From the NCBI GenBank assembly GCA_016707005.1, contig JADJIQ010000005.1, positions 1,198,001 to 1,262,000 of the forward strand: a stretch of 64,000 nucleotides of DNA. The letters are read 5' to 3'. The stretch comes from Ignavibacteria bacterium. Lineage in GTDB: Bacteria > Bacteroidota > Ignavibacteria > Kapaibacteriales > Kapaibacteriaceae. Of this stretch, positions 32,678 to 40,957 are shown piece after piece (position 1 is the stretch's first letter; each line of letters starts with the position of its first letter). The notes beneath the pieces were generated by a model that was given only the letters and a program-made list of their open reading frames with translations, ran no database searches and was not told where the DNA came from. Made by a program: the position numbers and the translations under genes.

Positions 32678-33186
32678 AGCGCATCCTCGATCCCTGGTAC
32701 CTTGCGATCGTGGTTTCAGCCATCACGGGGCTCCTTCTTTCGCTCCTCGGAGAGGGAAATGGGAACCTGCTTCGTGCGGGTGATGTGATCCTCAAGACGG
32801 GTCCGGCTACGTTCTTTGCTTGTTCCCTCGCCGAGCGCTATTTCGACGTGCTTCGGTCACGCCTGCTTCGCTGGGTGATGATCGGCGCGTTCACACTCCT
32901 AACCGCTACACTCATTCTCGAGATCATCGATCCCGAGTTGTTTGTGTCGCTCATTGTACTCCAAGTGATGTTGCTCGTTACAGAACAGATCGGACTTGCT
33001 GCAGCCTGCATCGGACTCACCCTCCCTATGGCAGCAAATAGCCTGCGCGTCCCATCAGGCCGTATTCGCGGCTACACAGCCATTGCCATGGCGCTGCTTA
33101 TGGCAGCCACGCCATTCGTTGAATGGCCGGTAGGGATAGCGTGTGTGGGGTTGGTGGTAGTGGGGAGACTAGTTACTAGTTACTAG
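32671..33186 (+). CDS. Four- to five-TM membrane protein, unknown
   Basis: 171 residues, starting at the ATG at 32671, which overlaps the CDF stop by 7 bp; a GTG at 32662 is an alternative. Hydrophobic segments at about 11-27, 35-50, 65-85, 92-112 and 135-160 make it an inner-membrane protein. The final codons (R-L-V-T-S-Y) and the stop come from a TAGTTAC tandem repeat, so the natural C-terminus may have been shorter or different. It is convergent with the OmpA gene with no bases between the stops. No family recognised. Confidence 0.75.
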   Translation: MLKRILDPWYLAIVVSAITGLLLSLLGEGNGNLLRAGDVILKTGPATFFACSLAERYFDVLRSRLLRWVMIGAFTLLTATLILEIIDPELFVSLIVLQVMLLVTEQIGLAAACIGLTLPMAANSLRVPSGRIRGYTAIAMALLMAATPFVEWPVGIACVGLVVVGRLVTSY

Positions 33187-33191
33187 TTACA
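33169..33191. repeat. Tandem TAGTTAC repeat carrying two stop codons
   Basis: Three copies of the 7-bp unit TAGTTAC straddle the junction of two convergent genes. The plus-strand gene stops at TAG 33184-33186 and the minus-strand OmpA gene at TAA 33189-33187, both within the array. The unit matches the array at 11648-11712. Confidence 0.85.
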
Positions 33192-34686
33192 ACACTTTCA
33201 TCTCTACACGGCGGTTGAGTCTGCGGCCTTCTTCGGTAGAGTTTGTGCTGATCGGACTGGCCATGCCGAGCCCCTTTGTTGAAAGACGATCGGCGGCGAT
33301 GCCTTTTTTGATGAGGTAGTCACGAACGGCATTGGCGCGACGAAGTGACAGATCGAGGTTGTCGCTCTTATTGCCAACGTTGTCGGTGTTGCCCGTGAGC
33401 ATGATGGAAAGCTCGGGTTTTGTGCGAAGTACCTTGACAACGTTATCGAGTTCCGTGAACGACGTTGGTTCAAGATCTGCCTTTCCGCTTTCGAAGAGGA
33501 TCTTTGTGAGGATGAAGGTCTTGCCACGTTCAACCTTGCCCGTAAATGTGCCTGCATCAGAGACGAAATTCTCTTGAATGAAGTAGCTCTGGTTGAAGGT
33601 TGGCAGTCCGAGTTGAGACCTGCCGGACTTCAACACAATGGCGTTGACAGTGAAGGTGCAGGCAGTGCCGGCGCTATCCGGCTGCTCAATGCGGGAGAGA
33701 TGGTCGAGATCGAATCCGCTAACGTAGATCTTTCTGTCAGGGCCCAACTGCAGGCTACCACACCACGTTTCGGTTGTACCGATCTTGATCCCGGAGCGTT
33801 GTATGGACTCTGTTGATCCGGCGAGAAGATCATACTGCATTATGTTCTTTGCAGAGCCTGTGGAGATGTAGAGATACCTGCCGCTCGGACTGAATTCAAT
33901 GCCATAGGTAAGCCCATCGTCGCCGGGAACAAGTACGATCGGGTTCTTTAGCACACCGGTTGCATTGTCGAAGTCGAAGAGGTCCACGATCTTCTTTGAT
34001 TTAATCGCAACTGCTATCTGCGAACCATCCGCGCTTGATTTCAATGCACCGATCGTTGCATCCTCGCCACCATCATGTTTGGTCCCAACCATCGATACGG
34101 TGGGTTGCGTTGCAATGCCTGCTGCAGTGAGTAGATAGGCATAGAAAGCCTCATCGCCGATGCCGTGCACGATGAGCCAGGTGTCGCGACCGTTTCGATG
34201 GCGTACTGCAGTGAGTCGCTCCGTGACAACTGCTCGGATTGGAACGTTCTTTGTTGTGACCTCGCCTATGCCATTGTTCTTGCGGAGATCCACCTTGCTG
34301 TAGCAGAATCCACCCTTGCCACCCATCACATCAACGGTGAAGACATAACACAACATGGAGTCTGCGGGATCCGGCACGATCACGCCACTTTGTGTGCTGC
34401 TGGCATTTCCCTTCAATCCGGTGCCGTTGGGAAGGGGCTTGTGGTCCCTACCCCAGACCGTGACGCCGTCGGTATACAACATCAACGAACCGTTCTTATC
34501 GCTGAGCGTAGCACAGCCCTCAACGGTGTTCATCTGTCCATCCGTTATGGCAACCGGACCATCCTTTTCAAAGCGGAGGCCGGCCATGTTCCCGAAGTAC
34601 CAGGTATTGCCCCCTCTATCCGTCTGAGCAACGAGAAATACCTGGGAGAAGATCACCAAAGCGAGACAGACAACGGAAGTGTTCAT
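33187..34686 (-). CDS. OmpA-family protein with N-terminal beta-propeller
   Basis: 499 residues from the ATG at 34686. A signal peptide (to about V-A-Q) is followed by roughly 350 residues with WD40/PD40-like strands such as D-G-S-Q-I-A-V-A-I and P-S-G-R-Y-L-Y-I-S-T, probably a beta-propeller. The last 115 residues are an OmpA-like peptidoglycan-binding domain: I-L-F-E-S-G-K-A-D-L, T-G-N-T-D-N-V-G, L-S-L-R-R-A-N-A-V and the R-R-V-E-M end. Such proteins with a PD40 domain are common in Bacteroidota, some close to T9SS. It is likely anchored in the outer membrane. The stop codon lies in a repeat array. Confidence 0.88.
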   Translation of the reverse strand: MNTSVVCLALVIFSQVFLVAQTDRGGNTWYFGNMAGLRFEKDGPVAITDGQMNTVEGCATLSDKNGSLMLYTDGVTVWGRDHKPLPNGTGLKGNASSTQSGVIVPDPADSMLCYVFTVDVMGGKGGFCYSKVDLRKNNGIGEVTTKNVPIRAVVTERLTAVRHRNGRDTWLIVHGIGDEAFYAYLLTAAGIATQPTVSMVGTKHDGGEDATIGALKSSADGSQIAVAIKSKKIVDLFDFDNATGVLKNPIVLVPGDDGLTYGIEFSPSGRYLYISTGSAKNIMQYDLLAGSTESIQRSGIKIGTTETWCGSLQLGPDRKIYVSGFDLDHLSRIEQPDSAGTACTFTVNAIVLKSGRSQLGLPTFNQSYFIQENFVSDAGTFTGKVERGKTFILTKILFESGKADLEPTSFTELDNVVKVLRTKPELSIMLTGNTDNVGNKSDNLDLSLRRANAVRDYLIKKGIAADRLSTKGLGMASPISTNSTEEGRRLNRRVEMKVL

Positions 34687-34698
34687 CCACAAATGTAG

Positions 34699-34719
34699 GG
34701 TCGAGGCCCCGTCTCGACC
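34699..34719. repeat. Palindrome between OmpA and DUF1501 genes
   Basis: GGTCGAG and CTCGACC, 7-bp arms around a 7-nt GC-rich loop, preceded by GTAG. Similar GTAGGG/GGCC palindromes occur at 37983-38003 and inside coaBC, indicating one REP-like family. Confidence 0.6.
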
Positions 34720-34727
34720 GAATCTTG

Positions 34728-36302
34728 CTATCTCTGCACGATCAAGGGGCGAACCGTTGCTCCGGAGATGTGTTGGAGTCTGACGTAGTAGTTGCCGGAC
34801 GGAAGGGCGGATACGTCCAGTCTAATGGAAGAAGCCGTACCGTCATGCATGATCTCACCGGCAGTGGCGATCTGACGTCCGGTTGCATCAAAGAGTCCGA
34901 TACTCACCCTGCCTTGCGGTGCAGAGAATCCAACCGAAACGAACGACGTTGCAGGATTAGGTGCGATGAACAACGCGCTTCCGGTATCGGCGAGCTGATC
35001 CATCACTGAGGTCGTAGAAGCCCCCTCAATGAGATCGAGTTTGCCGAAGTCACGGTTGAGAAGGGTGTTCACAGTGGACGGATCAACACAGAACCAATCA
35101 CGCAAGAGTGTGGCATAGACACTGCGGAAGTCGAACTGCATCGGAACGTTGTCTTCAGTGGTAACGCTCTGTGGAATAGTTGGATTGTTTCCAAGTACAC
35201 CGTTCTTGACGTTGGAACCGAAGAGGAAGACAGGTGCTGCAGCGCCGTGGTCAGTTCCACCGGAGCTGTTAGACTTTATACGACGTCCGAATTCGGAGAA
35301 CGTCATGCCTACTACGCGATCTTCCACACCAAGGAGCTTGAGATCGTCTTGGAAGGCATTGATCGCAATGCTGAGTTGTTCGAGCAAGGTGCCGTGGGGA
35401 ATCGGGTTGCCCGGACCACCCTGTGTCTGATACGAGTGTGTATCAAAGCCGCTGTGATTGACGATGTAGATGCGTGTCTTGAGTCCACCAGCGATAAGCT
35501 GTGCAACGATCTTGAGTTGGTCGGCAACAAGATTTGTCTTTGCCGCAGGGTAGAGTGTCGACTTGTTCTTTGCCCGTGCGGCTGCATTCTTGACAGGGGT
35601 TGCGAATCGCTCGATCTGTTGACCTACATCACGGATGTACCTCAACTCGGTACCTGCTCTGCGACCAACTCCCACAGGTGTGTTCTGATTGGTGATGTTG
35701 AAGTAGGAGTTCGGATCGGTGAAGGCCATGCCCATATTGGCCGTTGTGCCCTCAAGTCCGGGAGAGATCACGGATCCAACTTGGATGGCAAGCGGATCAG
35801 GCATAGATGCATTGGGGTAACCAAGGGGGAAGCCGGGATAGGCGTGTTCGAGATATCTCCCCATCCAGCCCGTGCTGATCACTTCTTCTGAGTCCGAGGC
35901 TGAAAGCCAGATGTCCGTTGATCGGAAGTGCGAGTAGTTCGGCGTTGGATATCCAACGGCCTGCACTACACGTACAAGGCCATTGTGATACATCTGCGAG
36001 AGCCCCGTCATCTGCGGATGGAGTCCGGCCTCATTGGTCAACTTCAAGACCTTTGCCTCTTCGATCGCAATGTTGGAACGTGCCGCAGTGTATTCTGCGT
36101 ATTGATCCAACGGGATGAGCGTGTTGAGTCCGTCGTTACCGCCATTGAGCTGCACGAGTACGAGCACGCGATCTTCGCACGGTGCTGCATCGAGTGCGTC
36201 AAGGAGCGGTGATCGACCGAATGCTGTTACAGGAAGTCCATTCAAAAGAACGGGTAGTGCTGCTGCTGAGGCGCTGTTTCGTAAGAAGGTTCTGCGTTTC
36301 AT
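34728..36302 (-). CDS. DUF1501 protein with T9SS sorting domain
   Basis: 524 residues. The N-terminus M-K-R-R-T-F-L-R-N-S-A-S-A looks like a twin-arginine-type signal. The DUF1501 domain is plain: L-V-L-V-Q-L-N-G-G-N-D-G-L-N-T, a V-V-Q-A-V-G-Y-P segment, N-Y-S-H-F-R-S, and H-S-G-F-D-T-H with T-F-S-E-F-G-R-R. This fold is related to alkaline phosphatase/sulfatase enzymes, but the activity is not known. The last 80 residues are a T9SS type A domain (P-N-P-A-T-S-F-V, L-P-S-G-N-Y-Y-V-R-L, P-L-I-V-Q-R). It starts 10 bp after the DUF1800 gene, its usual partner. Confidence 0.92.
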   Translation of the reverse strand: MKRRTFLRNSASAAALPVLLNGLPVTAFGRSPLLDALDAAPCEDRVLVLVQLNGGNDGLNTLIPLDQYAEYTAARSNIAIEEAKVLKLTNEAGLHPQMTGLSQMYHNGLVRVVQAVGYPTPNYSHFRSTDIWLSASDSEEVISTGWMGRYLEHAYPGFPLGYPNASMPDPLAIQVGSVISPGLEGTTANMGMAFTDPNSYFNITNQNTPVGVGRRAGTELRYIRDVGQQIERFATPVKNAAARAKNKSTLYPAAKTNLVADQLKIVAQLIAGGLKTRIYIVNHSGFDTHSYQTQGGPGNPIPHGTLLEQLSIAINAFQDDLKLLGVEDRVVGMTFSEFGRRIKSNSSGGTDHGAAAPVFLFGSNVKNGVLGNNPTIPQSVTTEDNVPMQFDFRSVYATLLRDWFCVDPSTVNTLLNRDFGKLDLIEGASTTSVMDQLADTGSALFIAPNPATSFVSVGFSAPQGRVSIGLFDATGRQIATAGEIMHDGTASSIRLDVSALPSGNYYVRLQHISGATVRPLIVQR

Positions 36303-36312
36303 TGGGTGCTCC

Positions 36313-37890
36313 TCAACAGACTTGATTTTCGGCCATGGCCAACATGAATTTTAAGAGGTTGCGCAGACGTGACTCCACAACAGCGCGCAGTGCTTCGTCA
36401 TCCGGAGCCCCTTCCCATTGGGCCCATGCAGTAGACCAAGCGGTGGAGGGTTGACCTTCCAAGACGATGTCGACAAGTGCCTGACGTTGTTCGGGCAGAA
36501 TTGCAACAGGGAAGAGGATGTCAGAGAGTTCGTCAACCAGCTTTGCAGGGTCTTGTGGGTCGCTCAGCCAGTCCTTGATCACGAAGACATCGGCGTAGGA
36601 CTTTTCGTATGATTCATCGAGCTGGATGCCGTCCTTCATCAGGTCATTGGTGAACTTCACACGTTTCTGCAACGTGTCCGAGTTCACCCACATCTCATGG
36701 AACGTTGGAGCTTGATGGTAAGCAGGCCATCCCGCAACATTGGGTGGTGTAAGGATGTCCATTTGCATTGTACCCATTGTACGGCGCAGTGTCCGATAGG
36801 CCCAGTGCATGAGCTTCATATCATCCGGATAGATATCCGGCACATGGAACAACCTGATCGTGCCGATGACAAGATCGGCCGGTGTCTTTATGGCGCATCC
36901 GATACGCTCGTTGTCAAAGAAGTGTGCACTCATCAGGAGTTCTGAGAGTACCGGCTTGATCTCGAAGTCATTCGATCGAAGAGTAGTGGCAAGGGGCTCA
37001 ATGATATCTCGTTCCGTCTCAGCCGTTATGACGTAGTCAACGAACCATCGGTAGAGTTTGCGGACGATCGCGCGTGCGGTCTCCGATTGATCGAAGATCA
37101 TCGTGATAAGCTCGTCGATCTCCTGACGTGCGCCCGTTTCCGTGTTGCGTCCGGTGATCGTTCGGCCTCCGTAGCGTGCTGAGAAGGTCTTGGTACCTAC
37201 ATCGTGATTGCCTGCTGTGAACTTCGCAGAGATGCCGGACTGAACGTCCGACCATCCCGTGAGGACCCGAGCAGCTGCCTTTACGTCGGCTTCGGTGTAA
37301 TAGGTGTAGTCGCCAGGAGCAACCTCTACACCCTTCCCGATGGTGAATAGTTCTTGAAGTTCTCTGCCGTAGTTCTCATTCGGCGACTTCTTCGTGTTCG
37401 TGTTTCCGCTGAGGTAGCGGAGCATGGCCGGATCGAACGTGATCTCGCGCACAAGGTCCTTCACGCTTCCTAGTGCTAGGTCGCGCAGGACAGTGTTCTG
37501 ACGGTACATATACCGTGCGTCCTTCACCTGCTGAGAACCGGTTGAGAAGTGGTTGGACCAGAACAACACCATCTTCTCGCGAACCGAAAAGTTCTGATTC
37601 AACATCAGGTCTATCCACCACGTCTGCAGAAAGGCAAGTCGCACATTCTCTGCGCCGGATTCATAGGTGGACTCCGTCCAGGGCAGACCTTCAGCTACAG
37701 CCCCCGTCTTTAGGTACGCTATCGGCTCTGTAGGGGGCGATGTGGTCCCCAATAAGACGTTAACAGAGGCGGAAAGCCCCATGCCAAGTGCATTGGAAAT
37801 GTCTGTCGGTGTTGCACCGAACATTGTTCGGCGCACAAGATGTGCAGCCTGAGCCCTGCCCCACGGGCCGGCATAGACAGGTATCGCCAT
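36313..37890 (-). CDS. DUF1800 protein
   Basis: 525 residues. The pattern A-A-H-L-V-R-R-T-M-F-G-A-T near the start, W-W-I-D-L-M-L, K-M-V-L-F-W-S-N-H-F-S-T, Y-G-R-E-L-Q-E-L-F-T-I-G, and P-P-N-V-A-G-W-P are characteristic of DUF1800, a mainly helical family found next to DUF1501 in many phyla. Function unknown. No signal peptide is seen at the chosen start, which is unusual for a partner of an exported protein; the pair may be exported together or the start may be misplaced. The gene lies 10 bp upstream of the DUF1501 gene. Confidence 0.93.
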   Translation of the reverse strand: MAIPVYAGPWGRAQAAHLVRRTMFGATPTDISNALGMGLSASVNVLLGTTSPPTEPIAYLKTGAVAEGLPWTESTYESGAENVRLAFLQTWWIDLMLNQNFSVREKMVLFWSNHFSTGSQQVKDARYMYRQNTVLRDLALGSVKDLVREITFDPAMLRYLSGNTNTKKSPNENYGRELQELFTIGKGVEVAPGDYTYYTEADVKAAARVLTGWSDVQSGISAKFTAGNHDVGTKTFSARYGGRTITGRNTETGARQEIDELITMIFDQSETARAIVRKLYRWFVDYVITAETERDIIEPLATTLRSNDFEIKPVLSELLMSAHFFDNERIGCAIKTPADLVIGTIRLFHVPDIYPDDMKLMHWAYRTLRRTMGTMQMDILTPPNVAGWPAYHQAPTFHEMWVNSDTLQKRVKFTNDLMKDGIQLDESYEKSYADVFVIKDWLSDPQDPAKLVDELSDILFPVAILPEQRQALVDIVLEGQPSTAWSTAWAQWEGAPDDEALRAVVESRLRNLLKFMLAMAENQVC

Positions 37891-37982
37891 GGTCTCCCTC
37901 TCCCCGGAACGAATTTTTCGAGTTATCGGTTCAAGAATACACTCCCGACGAACTGGTTACAACACGTTATATTCAACGAGTT

Positions 37983-38003
37983 GGGCGAGGCGAGGCCTCG
38001 CCC
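37983..38003. repeat. Palindrome upstream of AhpD-like gene
   Basis: GGGCGAGG and CCTCGCCC, 8-bp arms around a 5-nt loop, followed by CCTACCCC. It belongs with the GTAGGG/GGCC palindromes at 34699 and in coaBC, and runs straight into the GTAACCCC array. The rest of the 37891-38011 region shows no gene. Confidence 0.65.
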
Positions 38004-38011
38004 CTACCCCC

Positions 38012-38057
38012 GTAACCCCGTAACCCCGTAACCCCGTAACCCCGTAACCCCGTAACC
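38012..38057. repeat. Six tandem GTAACCCC units abutting a start codon
   Basis: Six copies of the 8-bp unit GTAACCCC (the last cut to GTAACC) end immediately before the ATG at 38058. No Shine-Dalgarno site fits between. The same unit, in the same orientation to the start, precedes the pirin gene. Confidence 0.92.
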
Positions 38058-38390
38058 ATGTCTACCTACTACGACCCCAAAGACCTTGGAAAATTCGGCG
38101 AGATCGCCGAATTCCAACCTGCACTGGCTGAAAAGTTCTTCTCATGGTACGGCGATGTCTTTGCAGAGGGGGCTTTGACCCAACGCGAGAAGTCGCTCAT
38201 CGCTCTGGCCGTTGCCCATGCGGTGCAGTGCCCGTATTGCATTGACGCCTATTCCACGGACAGTCTGCAGAAGGGTGCCACGGAGGAGATGATGATGGAG
38301 GCCGTACACGTGGCTGCAGCCATACGCGGCGGTGCGTCCCTCGTCCATGGCGTGATGATGATGAACAAGGTCAAAGAAGTGACGATGTAA
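38058..38390 (+). CDS. AhpD/CMD-type protein of the arsenosugar cluster
   Basis: 110 residues, helical, with the redox pair in A-V-Q-C-P-Y-C-I-D-A-Y (C-x-x-C) and E-A-V-H-V-A-A-A-I-R-G-G-A-S, typical of the carboxymuconolactone decarboxylase/AhpD fold. A short E-F-Q-P-A-L-A-E-K-F-F lead matches the version encoded beside ArsS in arsenosugar loci (a peroxidase-like family). It probably acts as a cytosolic thiol peroxidase or reductase in that pathway. ArsS starts 5 bp downstream. Translation would have to begin directly after the GTAACCCC array. Confidence 0.88.
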   Translation: MSTYYDPKDLGKFGEIAEFQPALAEKFFSWYGDVFAEGALTQREKSLIALAVAHAVQCPYCIDAYSTDSLQKGATEEMMMEAVHVAAAIRGGASLVHGVMMMNKVKEVTM

Positions 38391-38394
38391 TCGA

Positions 38395-39450
38395 ATGGCA
38401 CAAGCAACCACTAGTTTACATCGACGCGGCGCCGACCTCGCCAACGCCGCGTTCCAGCTCAACGTTCTGCATCACGGCGATTCGGTAGAGAACCTCCCAT
38501 CGTTCGCTGAAAAGCTCAGACCAAGCGGTTTGATGCCACTTCGCCCCCTATCACCGGAGATACTTCAGGTGAACGTGGGGAAGATGTGCAATCAGGCGTG
38601 CAAACACTGTCACGTTGATGCCGGGCCTGACCGAACGGAGATCATGTCGCGCGAGACCATGCATCAATGTTTGGACGTCCTTGCGCGCACGGACATCGGC
38701 ACGGTGGATCTCACCGGTGGTGCTCCGGAGATGAATCCGGACTTCCGGTGGTTTGTGGACGAGATCCATGCGCTGGGTCGTAAAGTGATCGTGCGCTGTA
38801 ATCTCACCATCATCGTTTCGAATCCGAAGTACCGAGATCTTCCGAAGTTCTATGCTGAGCGCGGAGTACACGTAGTATCATCGCTTCCGTTCTACGACGC
38901 AAAACACACGGACCGTCAGCGCGGTGGTGGTGTGTTCGATGACTCCATGGAAGCAATGCGTCTGCTCAATGCCGAAGGCTATGGAGTAAGGGGCTCTGGA
39001 CTCGTGTTGGATCTCGTGTACAATCCGTTGGGTGCGTTGTTGCCTGGTCCACAAGCATCTCTTGAGAAAGAATTCAAACGTGTGCTTTCAGACAAGCACG
39101 GTGTTGCGTTCAATTCGCTGATCTGCATCACCAACATGCCGATCTCGCGTTTCCTTGAATACCTCATCGACAGCGGTAACTATGGTAAGTACATGGAGAC
39201 GTTGGTGAATGCCTTCAACCCGGCAGCCGCGCTGAATGTGATGTGCAGGAATACGATCTCTGTGGGATGGGACGGACAGCTCTATGATTGTGATTTCAAT
39301 CAGATGTTAGAGCTTCCTGTAGCATCATCCTCCAAGCATATCTCAACGTTCGATGTTGAAAAGCTCAATTCGCGAGCCATCGTCATTGATCAGCATTGTT
39401 ATGGATGTACGGCCGGCGCCGGGTCCAGCTGCGGCGGACAACTGACGTAA
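38395..39450 (+). CDS. arsS: Arsenosugar biosynthesis radical SAM protein ArsS
   Basis: 351 residues. The radical SAM motif is C65-N-Q-A-C69-K-H-C72 with K-M preceding and H-V-D-A-G-P following, and the domain continues with V-D-L-T-G-G-A-P-E-M-N-P. The C-terminal part has M-C-R-N-T-I-S-V-G-W-D-G-Q-L-Y-D-C-D-F-N-Q-M and a final Cys group (H-C-Y-G-C-T-A-G-A-G-S-S-C-G-G), as in the ArsS family, which takes part in making 5'-deoxyribofuranosyl-arsenic precursors. It is coupled to the glycosyltransferase by TAATG. No arsM or regulator is visible in the window. Confidence 0.92.
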   Translation: MAQATTSLHRRGADLANAAFQLNVLHHGDSVENLPSFAEKLRPSGLMPLRPLSPEILQVNVGKMCNQACKHCHVDAGPDRTEIMSRETMHQCLDVLARTDIGTVDLTGGAPEMNPDFRWFVDEIHALGRKVIVRCNLTIIVSNPKYRDLPKFYAERGVHVVSSLPFYDAKHTDRQRGGGVFDDSMEAMRLLNAEGYGVRGSGLVLDLVYNPLGALLPGPQASLEKEFKRVLSDKHGVAFNSLICITNMPISRFLEYLIDSGNYGKYMETLVNAFNPAAALNVMCRNTISVGWDGQLYDCDFNQMLELPVASSSKHISTFDVEKLNSRAIVIDQHCYGCTAGAGSSCGGQLT

Positions 39451-40940
39451 TGTCATCTCGAAACATCTGCATCATCATGTGCAAGGCCCCCGAGCTCGGG
39501 AAGGTGAAGACGCGCCTTGCCGCAACGGTCGGCGATGCGTCGGCGTTAGAGATCTACACAGCGATGTTCCAGCATATTCTTGGAAACATCCATGAAGCCC
39601 CCTGCGAGATCCTTCTTTGTGTAGAAGGTGATGAAGGGGCTCTTCCTTCAACGCACTATCATCGATATGCACAACGCGGCGATGGATTGGGCGAGCGCAT
39701 CGTGAATGCGATCGTCGATGCAGGGCCGTTTGATTCTTGCGTTGTGATCGGCACAGACGCACCGTTCCTCGACGCGCACGTGATTGGTAACTCATTTACG
39801 CAATTGGAGTCCAGCGATGTTGTCATAGGCCCCTCACTTGACGGTGGCTATTACCTCATCGGCTTCAACGTAATGAACACAACCCTTTTCGATCGCATAT
39901 CATGGAGCAGCGAACACGTGCTTCTGCAGACCATTGAACGTTGTAATGAGCTCGACCTGAAGCTGGTACTTCTCCCGTCGATGATCGACGTTGATACCGT
40001 TGGCGATGTTCTCTTGCTTGAAACAGAAGAAGAGCGTCACACATCGATCGTGCAGCGATTGCGTTCGATCATAACTGTGCTGTTCGTTGTGGTGTTGTGC
40101 TCAGCCCCCTTGTTTGCCGATGGCGGATGGATCCGGAAACAGGGAGAGATCTTTGGTAAGGTGTCGTACCAGATGCTTTCAACAACAAGCGCCTACGATC
40201 TTGAAGGTGTAAAGACCACCACGCCCAAGTATTCACTGTGGAGTGTTGGACTCTTTGCAGAGTATGGTTTGGTGAAGGATCTCATGATCGGACTCAATGT
40301 CCCACTTTATCGTTCTTCCACCGTTGAGAGTTACGGCACCGTAGGCGGCTTGGGAGACATGGGCCTTGATGTGCGCTATGGTATCGTTGGTGGAGACTGG
40401 CCGATAAGTGTCGGCGTTGGCATGGAGCTCCCAACAGGAGATGAATCCGGAGTGATCATCTCCGTTGGAGAACCCAACTGGAACATGGAAGACATCCATC
40501 TCCCAACCGGAGACGGAGAGCTCAACATGTGGCTCAACACCGGCGTTAGTCACTCGTTCTGGCCTACCGAGGCATTTGTCAGCTTCGATGCAGGATATAA
40601 CGTACGAGCCTTGTCGGTATCTGATTACACGAAACAATTCGATAACGGTCAGTTTACAGATCAATATCGTGTGTCTCTGAAAGGGGGCTATAAGCCCCTT
40701 GACAAACTCTGGGTGACCTTGGCCCTCTACAGATTCGCTACTGCAGGCACAGCAAAGTCCGGACGCTTCACGTTCAACGGTCTTGGAGAGGGAGTTGAGT
40801 ACAACGCCTGGGATCTTGGCCTGATCTATGAGTTCAATAATGTGTTAAGCTTTAGTGTTGATGTCTCAACGGCGTTCACTACTCCCCGTGCCATCTATGG
40901 TGGCGTGAATGTGTTTGCAGGTGTAATGTTCAAGATCTAA
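39450..40940 (+). CDS. Arsenosugar-type glycosyltransferase, in frame with outer-membrane protein
   Basis: The 496-residue ORF opens with a DUF2064-type GT domain (residues 1-200: I-M-C-K-A-P-E-L-G-K-V-K-T-R-L, V-V-I-G-T-D-A-P-F-L, D-G-G-Y-Y-L-I-G), the family encoded beside ArsS. No stop follows it. The frame continues through a clear signal peptide (about residues 201-225) into a 280-residue beta-barrel. One polypeptide spanning cytosol and outer membrane is unlikely, so the upstream gene has probably lost its stop or the second part is made from an internal GTG at 40050. TAATG couples it to arsS. Confidence 0.8.
   Translation: MSSRNICIIMCKAPELGKVKTRLAATVGDASALEIYTAMFQHILGNIHEAPCEILLCVEGDEGALPSTHYHRYAQRGDGLGERIVNAIVDAGPFDSCVVIGTDAPFLDAHVIGNSFTQLESSDVVIGPSLDGGYYLIGFNVMNTTLFDRISWSSEHVLLQTIERCNELDLKLVLLPSMIDVDTVGDVLLLETEEERHTSIVQRLRSIITVLFVVVLCSAPLFADGGWIRKQGEIFGKVSYQMLSTTSAYDLEGVKTTTPKYSLWSVGLFAEYGLVKDLMIGLNVPLYRSSTVESYGTVGGLGDMGLDVRYGIVGGDWPISVGVGMELPTGDESGVIISVGEPNWNMEDIHLPTGDGELNMWLNTGVSHSFWPTEAFVSFDAGYNVRALSVSDYTKQFDNGQFTDQYRVSLKGGYKPLDKLWVTLALYRFATAGTAKSGRFTFNGLGEGVEYNAWDLGLIYEFNNVLSFSVDVSTAFTTPRAIYGGVNVFAGVMFKI
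40050..40940 (+). CDS. Outer-membrane barrel protein, nested internal start
   Basis: Internal GTG start at 40050 (or TTG at 40059) gives 296 residues. The first 25 (V-Q-R-L-R-S-I-I-T-V-L-F-V-V-V-L-C-S-A-P) form a good signal peptide ending L-F-A before D-G-G. Purine-rich AAGAAGAG lies about 15 nt upstream. The mature part alternates strands with Trp/Tyr at turns and ends in aromatic V-M-F-K-I, like a transporter- or MetA-pathway-type (DUF3187-like) outer-membrane beta-barrel. The substrate is unknown. It shares the frame and the stop with the glycosyltransferase ORF. Confidence 0.65.
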   Translation: MQRLRSIITVLFVVVLCSAPLFADGGWIRKQGEIFGKVSYQMLSTTSAYDLEGVKTTTPKYSLWSVGLFAEYGLVKDLMIGLNVPLYRSSTVESYGTVGGLGDMGLDVRYGIVGGDWPISVGVGMELPTGDESGVIISVGEPNWNMEDIHLPTGDGELNMWLNTGVSHSFWPTEAFVSFDAGYNVRALSVSDYTKQFDNGQFTDQYRVSLKGGYKPLDKLWVTLALYRFATAGTAKSGRFTFNGLGEGVEYNAWDLGLIYEFNNVLSFSVDVSTAFTTPRAIYGGVNVFAGVMFKI

Positions 40941-40957
40941 TTCTCATCTGGTGATTC

